Notes under the pieces: model-generated
Databases searched by the model: none
What the model saw: the letters and a program-made list of their open reading frames with translations, nothing else
What the model was told of the DNA's origin: nothing
Position numbers and translations under genes: made by a program
Shown: piece by piece, positions 30,411 through 34,306 of the stretch
Layout of the letters: every line of letters begins with the position of its first letter
Numbering within the stretch: position 1 is the first letter of the stretch
Assembly: GCF_023511815.1 (NCBI RefSeq)
Contig: NZ_JAIMAV010000023.1
Span: forward strand, 1 to 34,306
Direction: 5' to 3'
DNA from: Alicyclobacillus sp.
GTDB taxonomy: Bacteria; Bacillota; Bacilli; Alicyclobacillales; Alicyclobacillaceae
DNA length: 34,306 bases

Positions 30411-30854
30411 TCATGCGCATCTACGTCGTATTTGTAGACGAATAGCTGCGATCTCAGTGGTCACCCCGAGATAGTCTGCTAACTCCTTAATTGAATTCCA
30501 CTGTTGAGCCAATGCCTCATTCAATTTCTCATCCGAAATGAGAAATTGAGCTGCCCATGTCATGGCTCTTCGCTCATCCCGGCTGAGTTGAATCCGGTCA
30601 CCATAAGACGCGAACGGTTTTGTGAATTTGGAACGCGGAACCGTGAAGTAATGGCCGAGTTCTTCGGCCAGGACACAACGGTGAAGAATGGGATGAAAAT
30701 CGAGCGTGACGTCCAAAACGATGAACGACTTGTCCCGATTCCGGTCATAAAAGTACAATCCGTACAGCTTACGTTCTTCGTAATCTAGATGGTCGTATTT
30801 CAAATAAATACCTTCCCGCTGAACCGTTTCGAGCAGTCTTTCCAATGCTATCAC
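30411..30854 (-). CDS. ImmA/IrrE-like metallopeptidase-fold protein
   Basis: A 147-residue protein in the position of ImmA, the protease that cleaves the cognate phage/ICE repressor after DNA damage. The helix that normally carries HExxH reads LAEELGHYF (62-70), so E64-E65-x2-H68 replaces it: the first zinc His is Glu. This EELGH variant is common in phage-borne members, so activity may be retained with another ligand or lost. C-terminal RDERRAMTWAAQFLIS and LADYLGVTTEIAAIRLQ are typical of the family. The GTG start overlaps the repressor stop by four bases (GTGA), so the pair is co-translated. Confidence 0.85.
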   Translation of the reverse strand: MIALERLLETVQREGIYLKYDHLDYEERKLYGLYFYDRNRDKSFIVLDVTLDFHPILHRCVLAEELGHYFTVPRSKFTKPFASYGDRIQLSRDERRAMTWAAQFLISDEKLNEALAQQWNSIKELADYLGVTTEIAAIRLQIRRRCA

Positions 30855-31393
30855 CCGTTGTTCTTTCGTTTTGCGACTGTCTCGTCGTATTCGCGCAGGG
30901 TGCGGCGAATCACGTTTCGGATGTGCTCGGCAAATCCTGGATCATCTATGCCATACTCACTTTCCAAGTGGGCGGCAATTTCTGTAATGTCAGCGTCCAC
31001 GTCCTCAGAGTCAAGTGCTGCAGATTCCTCCCTGTGCTTGTCCTCCTTGCTCTCCTGCGACTTCAGAAAATCAGCAAACTGTGTAACCTGCCGCTGTTTG
31101 TCCGGAGGAAGGCCCCGGACTGTTTCGAGCAACTTGCGTTCATCCGGCGAAACATACTGATCGTCAGGGATCTTTTCACCGGGTTCTTTGACATCAGAAC
31201 GCCCTAATAGGTAGTCAATAGATACGCCAAATACGTCTGCAATTTTTTGAAGCGTATCAGTGTCAGGCATACGGTTCCCGTTCTCATATCCAGAGACTGA
31301 TACCTTCGTCACATTGATCCTACGTCCAAGCTCTTCTTGAGACCATTTTCTCTCGTTCCTGAGTTGCCGAAGGCGGTCGGGAAATGAGGCCAA
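30851..31393 (-). CDS. XRE-family repressor (CI-like)
   Basis: A 180-residue repressor with an N-terminal Cro/CI-type helix-turn-helix (LRQLRNERKWSQEELGRRIN, VTKVSVSGYENGNRMPDTDT, then LQKIADVFGVSIDYLLG) and an acidic C-terminal half without the S24 autopeptidase residues. Partnered with the ImmA-like protein downstream, it fits the ICEBs1 ImmR/ImmA model, in which the protease inactivates the repressor. TTG start at 31393 after AAGGAGGGGGGTGATTTAA. It is divergent from another XRE gene across a 150-base region holding seven GTTAAC-type sites and promoters in both directions. Confidence 0.92.
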   Translation of the reverse strand: MASFPDRLRQLRNERKWSQEELGRRINVTKVSVSGYENGNRMPDTDTLQKIADVFGVSIDYLLGRSDVKEPGEKIPDDQYVSPDERKLLETVRGLPPDKQRQVTQFADFLKSQESKEDKHREESAALDSEDVDADITEIAAHLESEYGIDDPGFAEHIRNVIRRTLREYDETVAKRKNNG

Positions 31394-31429
31394 TTAAATC
31401 ACCCCCCTCCTTTCAAAGTTCCTTCATCC

Positions 31430-31458
31430 ATTATAGGTTAGCGTTGCGTTAACTAAAG
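31430..31458 (-). promoter_or_regulatory. Leftward promoter of the repressor/ImmA operon
   Basis: On the minus strand TATAAT (31435-31430) has a poor -35 (CTTTAG, 31458-31453) at 17 bases. Two GTTAAC-type sites lie in the spacer and -35 region, a layout that suits repressor-controlled (possibly activated) transcription. Confidence 0.6.
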
Positions 31459-31536
31459 TCTGGTTAGCTAAAAAGAAACACGACACTTGACGTTAACCTA
31501 GAGTTAATTTATACTGTGGTTAACCGGAGGTTAACG
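31436..31536. repeat. Array of seven GGTTAACC-type operator sites
   Basis: GGTTAGC (31436), GTTAACT (31448), GGTTAGCT (31462), CGTTAACC (31491), AGTTAAT (31502), GGTTAACC (31518) and GGTTAACG (31529) are all close to the palindrome GGTTAACC. They cover the region between the divergent XRE genes and overlap both promoters, as expected for repressor binding sites. Confidence 0.75.
31487..31515 (+). promoter_or_regulatory. Rightward early promoter of the element
   Basis: TTGACG (31487-31492), 17-base spacer, TATACT (31510-31515). The spacer contains two GTTAA sites and a GGTTAACC begins three bases after the -10 box, so a repressor there would block polymerase. Confidence 0.8.
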
Positions 31537-31539
31537 GGG

Positions 31540-31779
31540 GTGAGAACGTTGGCGGGAAGACCGCGGACGAAGTTGCGCCAAATGCGTGAGGAACGCGGTC
31601 TCACGCTACAACAGGTGGCGGATGCAGTGGGAATTTCAAAGCCGTATCTCTGGCAGATCGAGAACGGCAAAAGAGGTTTGTCGTATGCATTGGCGGTAAA
31701 GATTGCGTCTGTTTTCGGAACTAACCCTGACGAAGTTTTTTTGGCTGACGAGTTAACCACAGAGGAACACACCGCCTGA
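31540..31779 (+). CDS. XRE-family regulator (Cro-like)
   Basis: A 79-residue single-domain helix-turn-helix protein: RTKLRQMREERGLTLQQVAD, AVGISKPYLWQIENGKRGLS, then ALAVKIASVFGTNPDEVF. It is the first gene of the rightward transcript and stands opposite the repressor, as Cro does in lambda. GTG 31540 was chosen because GGAGG lies nine bases upstream; TTG 31549 and GTG 31516 are in frame, but 31516 would start on the promoter -10 side. Its stop is followed at once by GAGGAGGTGA, the site for the next small frame. Confidence 0.85.
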   Translation: MRTLAGRPRTKLRQMREERGLTLQQVADAVGISKPYLWQIENGKRGLSYALAVKIASVFGTNPDEVFLADELTTEEHTA

Positions 31780-31787
31780 GGAGGTGA

Positions 31788-31880
31788 ATGGTCCGCAAGT
31801 ATACGGCGCGCAACGGATTCACCTACCAGCAAGGGAAAAGCACGGGTTGCCTGAATACTGATCCCGCGTTGGTCAGCTAG
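31788..31880 (+). CDS. Possible 30-residue peptide
   Basis: ATG 31788 is preceded by TGAGGAGGTGA, an ideal ribosome binding site six to eight bases upstream, and the frame closes at TAG 31878-31880. The peptide starts MVRKYTARNGFTYQQG and is basic at the N-terminus with one Cys. No family is recognisable. It may be a real small phage protein or a decayed gene whose start signals survive. Confidence 0.4.
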   Translation: MVRKYTARNGFTYQQGKSTGCLNTDPALVS

Positions 31881-31951
31881 AAGATGCGATCCGTGTCGCC
31901 GAAATAGTGAGCGCTGGATGATCTGAGCAGACCCATTCCTTGGCAATTGAA

Positions 31952-31969
31952 CACCACGGAAAGGTGGTG
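31952..31969 (+). promoter_or_regulatory. Hairpin over the ribosome binding site of the excisionase-like gene
   Basis: CACCAC (31952-31957), loop GGAAAG, GTGGTG (31964-31969). The 3' arm includes the GGTGG that would serve as ribosome binding site for TTG 31977, so the structure could limit translation. Confidence 0.45.
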
Positions 31970-31976
31970 ATGGCGG

Positions 31977-32174
31977 TTGAATCGCCTGCTTACAGCGCAG
32001 GAGGTCTCGAAAATCCTTGGTTTCAAAGAACACGCCATCTACCGCATGGCACGTGAAGGCATTCTTCCCGTGGTACACATCGGGCGGAGTATCCGCTTCG
32101 ATCCCGAAAAGCTGAGAGCCTGGATCGACGGCGGAGGAAAAGCGCTCCCTGGTGGATGGCGGAGGGAGGCATAA
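31977..32174 (+). CDS. Excisionase-like helix-turn-helix DNA-binding protein
   Basis: A 65-residue protein of the excisionase/MerR-type winged-HTH group: LLTAQEVSKILGFKEHAIYR, then MAREGILPVVHIGRSIRFDP and EKLRAWIDGGG. Such proteins act as recombination directionality factors or small regulators that bend DNA at att sites. Beginning with TTG at 31977 and a weak GGTGG site, partly in a hairpin, it would be poorly translated unless relieved. The position early in the rightward operon of a tRNA-integrated element supports an Xis role; that role is inference. Confidence 0.8.
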   Translation: MNRLLTAQEVSKILGFKEHAIYRMAREGILPVVHIGRSIRFDPEKLRAWIDGGGKALPGGWRREA

Positions 32175-32225
32175 GGCGTTCGGCGCTTCACTTTAGGACT
32201 CCGCTCCAAAAAGGAGTTGAACACC

Positions 32226-32534
32226 ATGTCTTCAACTTACCTCGCCTGCGCCTACTGCGGCTGCCAGGACACCGACACGCGCCGCGAATGCCTGTCCGAA
32301 TATGGCATGGGCTGGTACTACGAGGAGTATGCCGTGTGCGCCAATTGCGGAATGGAGTGGGTCGAGGCCGAGTGGTGCAGCGAGTGCAGCCAACGGCTCG
32401 ACCATTGCGACTGCGACCGGTGCGACGAGTGCGGCGAGCTGATCGATGACTGTTCCTGCGCTGACCGTTGCGCTGAGTGCCGCGAATGGATCGAGGACTG
32501 CCGGTGTGAAAAGGCGCAACGCCGTTCGGCCTAG
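32226..32534 (+). CDS. Cysteine-rich protein with three tandem CX2CX6CXC repeats
   Basis: A 102-residue protein with 18 cysteines and almost no basic residues until the last ten. The C-terminal half consists of three tandem modules with identical cysteine spacing: CSECSQRLDHCDC, CDECGELIDDCSC and CAECREWIEDCRC. The N-terminal half has two further CxxC pairs (CAYC, CANC) around WYYEEY. This strongly suggests several zinc knuckles or another metal cluster. ATG 32226 has AAGGAG ten bases upstream; TTG 32217 directly abuts that site. No family was recognised. Acidic metal-binding proteins of this sort may interact with host protein or RNA polymerase, but no function is shown. Confidence 0.8.
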   Translation: MSSTYLACAYCGCQDTDTRRECLSEYGMGWYYEEYAVCANCGMEWVEAEWCSECSQRLDHCDCDRCDECGELIDDCSCADRCAECREWIEDCRCEKAQRRSA

Positions 32535-32690
32535 GCCAGACCCGCCGGGCGCTTGGGAGTGCGCCGCGGGGATGCAGCGGGTCAACGAGCGGGGTGCGAA
32601 TGCTCTGACCATAGAGTACACGCAATCAGGGGTTCCTAGATAGATATGGGAATATTCCAGACCCTACATAATTCGACATGGAGACGGGGG
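32535..32690. other. Intergenic stretch with a 10-bp palindrome
   Basis: No convincing gene; a 23-codon frame from ATG 32571 has only a weak GCGGGG in front. GGAATATTCC at 32649-32658 is a perfect palindrome 38 bases before the next gene and may be a regulator site. Confidence 0.35.
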
Positions 32691-32696
32691 ATGCAA

Positions 32697-32939
32697 ATGG
32701 ACGACTGGGAGATCGGCCGCGCGTTACGGGCGCTGCGTCTAGGCGCTGGCGTGACGCAGGAGTACGTGGCGTATCTTGCTGATACCACCCAGGCGCAGAT
32801 TGCCCGGATCGAGCTGGGTTCGCGCGGGGCGACGCTGCGGATGCTGCGCGGCTACGCGCGGGCGGTCGGGGACCCGGAACCGGTGTTGAGGCTGTGCGAG
32901 TTGGCCATCGCCGAGGACCGGGCGAAGAAGAGCGCGTGA
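32697..32939 (+). CDS. Small XRE-family helix-turn-helix protein
   Basis: An 80-residue protein: DDWEIGRALRALRLGAGVTQ, EYVAYLADTTQAQIARIELG, then SRGATLRMLRGYARAVGDPE. It is a Cro/CI-type HTH with a short C-terminal helix. ATG 32697 fits the GGGGG site better than ATG 32691. It is the third XRE protein of the element and is not next to a divergent partner, so it is more likely a regulator or an antitoxin-like protein than a phage repressor; no toxin gene was identified beside it. Confidence 0.78.
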   Translation: MDDWEIGRALRALRLGAGVTQEYVAYLADTTQAQIARIELGSRGATLRMLRGYARAVGDPEPVLRLCELAIAEDRAKKSA

Positions 32940-32979
32940 GTCAAGGACTTGCAGATCGTGGCGGAGGGATCGAGTTGGG

Positions 32980-33177
32980 ATGAACGCTGGCTTGGTTGCG
33001 TTGTCGGAAGTGTACCGTGAGACGGCGGACAGGCTGCGGCGCGTGGATGTTCGGGAGGCGAGGATCATAGCCCATACCTGCGAGGTCACTGCAGAGATGC
33101 TCTTGGGAACCGCTCCACGTCGCTCGGCATGTCAGCCCAGCGCGTCACGATCAGGCTCCAATCGGCGCCCTGGATGA
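32980..33177 (+). CDS. Hypothetical small protein
   Basis: A 65-residue frame starting at ATG 32980, 40 bases after the XRE gene, with GGAGGG further upstream than usual. The first 45 residues (LSEVYRETADRLRRVDVREA) look like a helical coiled pair of small phage proteins. The last 20 residues, rich in Ser and Arg, are antisense to the C-terminus of the leftward gene 33086-33388 and may not be native. Function unknown. Confidence 0.45.
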   Translation: MNAGLVALSEVYRETADRLRRVDVREARIIAHTCEVTAEMLLGTAPRRSACQPSASRSGSNRRPG

Positions 33178-33388
33178 TGAGCAGTGTTGGGTGGTCGACG
33201 ACCTCGGCGTTGCCGATTTGGATGGCGCCGCCGTCATAGGCCACGAGGACGCCGCCGTCGTCAAGGACGGTGATGTGGTCGATGACCGTATCGAACATGT
33301 TGATGACCTGCTTGTCGTGCAGGACAAGTTGGCAGCGAACGTCGCAGTGGAGGAATTTGGACAGATCGCGTTCGAGCGCCGCGGTCAA
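33086..33388 (-). CDS. Hypothetical protein co-operonic with a repressor, 100 residues
   Basis: TTG 33388 follows AAAGGAGTCCTGACC, and the repressor stop TGA lies inside that sequence, so the two genes are tightly coupled. The product is beta-rich (DHITVLDDGGVLVAYDGG; HPTLLIIQGADWSLIVTRW) with an N-terminal helix containing a Cys pair (CDVRC). It resembles no family I know. It occupies the place of ImmA in the first switch, so it could modulate the repressor; that is an inference from position only. Confidence 0.65.
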   Translation of the reverse strand: MTAALERDLSKFLHCDVRCQLVLHDKQVINMFDTVIDHITVLDDGGVLVAYDGGAIQIGNAEVVDHPTLLIIQGADWSLIVTRWADMPSDVERFPRASLQ

Positions 33389-33390
33389 GG

Positions 33391-33621
33391 TCAGGACTCC
33401 TTTCGGGGAGGGGTGGGATCGTCGGAAAGGCCGACAAGGTAGTCCAGGGAAACGTTAAAGAATTGAGCTAGTTTTACAAGCGTTTCCATTGTCGGTTGCT
33501 TAGTCCCGGCGACGTAATAGCGGATTAGACGCTCAGATACGCCAATCCCGGAGGAGAGTTCGCGATGGGTGATTTGTTTGGAACGCAAAAGTTCCGTCAA
33601 GCGCTGATGAAAAGGCACCAA
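33391..33621 (-). CDS. XRE-family repressor of a second divergent switch
   Basis: A 76-residue HTH protein: PFHQRLTELLRSKQITHREL, SSGIGVSERLIRYYVAGTKQ, then MVKLA-type helix ETLVKLAQFFNVSLDYLVG. TTG 33621 follows AAGGAG ten bases upstream, and GTG 33618 is next to it. It lies 94 bases from a divergent XRE gene across two AGGAAC/GTTCCT inverted repeats, so it is likely to bind those. The YLVGLSDD ending is typical of short Cro/CI-like repressors. Confidence 0.85.
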   Translation of the reverse strand: MVPFHQRLTELLRSKQITHRELSSGIGVSERLIRYYVAGTKQPTMETLVKLAQFFNVSLDYLVGLSDDPTPPRKES

Positions 33622-33641
33622 AAGAAATTACTCCTTAGCCC

Positions 33642-33670
33642 TTGACAGGAACCACAGTTCCTAATAATAT
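33642..33670 (+). promoter_or_regulatory. Rightward promoter of the second switch
   Basis: TTGACA (33642-33647), 17-base spacer, TAATAT (33665-33670). The spacer holds the inverted repeat AGGAACCACAGTTCCT. On the other strand TATTAT (33669-33664) could serve as a leftward -10 with a poor -35. Confidence 0.85.
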
Positions 33671-33692
33671 GGTCATAGGAACTGAAGTTCCT
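33647..33692. promoter_or_regulatory. Paired operators of the second switch
   Basis: AGGAACCACAGTTCCT (33647-33662) and AGGAACTGAAGTTCCT (33677-33692) share AGGAAC...GTTCCT arms and their centres are 30 bp apart, about three helical turns, allowing cooperative binding. The first covers the promoter spacer, the second lies just past the -10 box. Confidence 0.8.
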
Positions 33693-33714
33693 AACACTAA
33701 AGGCGGTGGTGGTG

Positions 33715-33942
33715 ATGAGAAACAGACTCAAACAAGCCAGACAGTCCAAAGGCTGGACTCAAGCCGAGGTTGCACGTCGATTGGGTATGACGGAACGTGC
33801 GTACCGTCACCTGGAGGCCGGTACACGAAACCCGAGCTATGAGACCGTGAAGAAGCTCAGAAAATTGTTCGGCATTCCAGATGAGGAACTTCTAGAACCT
33901 GATCATGATTCTACCGTGGGCGCGGAGGTGAAACAAGCGTGA
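33715..33942 (+). CDS. XRE-family regulator opposite the second repressor
   Basis: A 75-residue helix-turn-helix protein: RNRLKQARQSKGWTQAEVAR, RLGMTERAYRHLEAGTRNPS, then YETVKKLRKLFGIPDEELLE. ATG 33715 has AAAGGCGG upstream. It is the first gene of a rightward transcript controlled by the promoter at 33642-33670 and may act as a Cro-like protein or an early activator. The next gene overlaps its stop (GTGA). Confidence 0.85.
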   Translation: MRNRLKQARQSKGWTQAEVARRLGMTERAYRHLEAGTRNPSYETVKKLRKLFGIPDEELLEPDHDSTVGAEVKQA

Positions 33943-34082
33943 ACGCGGTCGACACCCTGATCTCCCGACTCTGCGACGGCGACCGCCACGACCCGCAGGA
34001 GCGAAGCCAGTACACGATTCACGATGTGGAGGAAATGGCGGAATCGACAAACAGCGAGGAAGAAAAGAAGGTGTCTCTCTGA
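33939..34082 (+). CDS. Hypothetical acidic protein, 47 residues
   Basis: The GTG at 33939 overlaps the stop of the XRE gene (GTGA). The 47-residue product starts VNAVDTLISRLCDGDRHDPQ and ends in an acidic stretch (TNSEEEKKV). No domain is recognised. A 7-bp hairpin (GTGTCTC 34071-34077, GAGACAC 34086-34092) spans the stop codon. Its operon position with the regulator supports it as a genuine early element gene. Confidence 0.6.
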   Translation: MNAVDTLISRLCDGDRHDPQERSQYTIHDVEEMAESTNSEEEKKVSL

Positions 34083-34158
34083 ACGGAGACACAAAAGAGG
34101 TTTGGCAACAACGCCAGTATAACGCGGGTTTCGCGGTGCTGGCAAGGGGGATTGAAAC

Positions 34159-34306
34159 ATGGAAGTATTGACGCATTCGCGGATCATGGCGCGCCAGCAG
34201 TGCCCGATGAAAGAGCACTTGCACTACAGTGAGCGTTTGCGTCCAGTCGAAGTGCAGTGGGCGCTGTCGATTGGAACGGCGTGGCACCGAGGAATTGAGG
34301 AGTTGT
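34159..34306 (+). CDS. PD-(D/E)XK nuclease family protein (5' part, cut by window end)
   Basis: The first 49 residues of a protein starting ATG 34159 after AAGGGGGATTGAAAC; an in-frame TGA lies two codons upstream, fixing the start. The N-terminus (LTHSRIMARQQCPMKEHLHY, then LSIGTAWHRGIEEL) matches the opening of phage RecB/Cas4-like PD-(D/E)XK nucleases, where the Cys and the GTAWHRGIEEL helix precede the catalytic domain. The catalytic residues lie beyond the window. In phages such a nuclease usually works with a RecT-type annealing protein or in DNA end processing. Confidence 0.7.
   Translation, partial: MEVLTHSRIMARQQCPMKEHLHYSERLRPVEVQWALSIGTAWHRGIEEL

Larger units (their letters stand above)
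29151..34306. mobile_element. Left part of an integrative element or prophage in tRNA-Arg
   Basis: From the tRNA-Arg 3' end rightwards the gene content is integrase, ImmA-like protein, XRE repressor, divergent XRE gene, excisionase-like HTH, small unknown genes, a second XRE switch and a PD-(D/E)XK nuclease. This is the lysogeny/early region order of Siphoviridae-like prophages and of phage-like integrative elements. The left part (29235-31780) is visibly more AT-rich than the chromosome, consistent with transfer. The right end is not in the window, so whether it is an intact phage, remnant or conjugative element is open. Confidence 0.85.

Noticed and set aside
32446-32643. A 65-codon frame overlapping the end of the Cys-rich protein gene
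   Set aside because: It overlaps the well-supported CX2CX6CXC repeats in another frame and has no ribosome binding site at its start.
1-34306. CRISPR array or Cas genes
   Set aside because: No regularly spaced direct repeats of 24-40 bases were found. The only Cas4-like protein is the truncated PD-(D/E)XK nuclease at the end, which is better explained as a phage nuclease.

Overview
The window is a GC-rich Firmicutes chromosome that ends in the left part of an integrated mobile element. Bacillus-lineage markers are gerE behind a sigma-K-like promoter, a Bacillus-type three-gene succinate dehydrogenase operon, a RocA of 515 residues, strong AGGAGG ribosome binding sites and frequent TTG/GTG starts. 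The high GC with Bacillus gene order points to the Alicyclobacillaceae or close relatives (Alicyclobacillus, Kyrpidia, Effusibacillus type). The genus is an inference and cannot be fixed from sequence reading alone.

Layout. 1-2205: leftward genes for a PhoU-like DUF47 protein (cut by the left edge) and a TuaH-like glycosyltransferase. 2242-4566: a MarR regulator with a palindrome in its promoter, a 3-hydroxyisobutyrate-type dehydrogenase, a GmhB-type HAD phosphatase and a remarkably tryptophan-rich small protein. 4627-8202: rocA, a DUF72 protein, a small membrane protein and an enoyl-CoA hydratase homologue lacking one catalytic Glu. 8199-10565: a leftward cytosolic BtuF-like protein, a YuiB-like membrane protein and a CaxA-type Ca2+/H+ antiporter. 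10805-14687: ilvA (leftward), hisC (rightward), a divergent lgt (leftward) and an unrecognised 124-residue protein (leftward). 14884-16836: gltX, then a Gln-Glu-Lys tRNA operon behind a perfect sigma-A promoter.

17094-28986: a sigma-factor-like/membrane/extracytoplasmic fusion protein, uvrC, sdhCAB, an unknown secreted or membrane-anchored protein, an MHS-family transporter, gerE, a second MarR regulator, rdgB and a YsnB/YfcE phosphoesterase. The order uvrC-sdhCAB-gerE-marR-rdgB-phosphoesterase resembles the Bacillus subtilis uvrC-sdh-gerE-ysmB-racE-gerM-rph-ysnA-ysnB neighbourhood, with racE, gerM and rph absent and two other genes inserted.

29074-34306: tRNA-Arg(UCU), an intrinsic terminator, and a leftward tyrosine integrase facing the tRNA 3' end. 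This is the classical boundary of an element integrated in a tRNA gene. The element carries a lambda-like divergent control region (XRE repressor plus ImmA-like protein against a rightward XRE gene) with seven GTTAAC-type sites. It then has an excisionase-like HTH protein, a Cys-rich protein built from three tandem CX2CX6CXC repeats, small genes, a second complete divergent XRE switch with different operators, and the start of a PD-(D/E)XK nuclease cut by the window edge. The right end of the element lies outside the window. The most unusual items are the two nested switches, the Cys-repeat protein, the sigma-like fusion protein and the Trp-rich protein.
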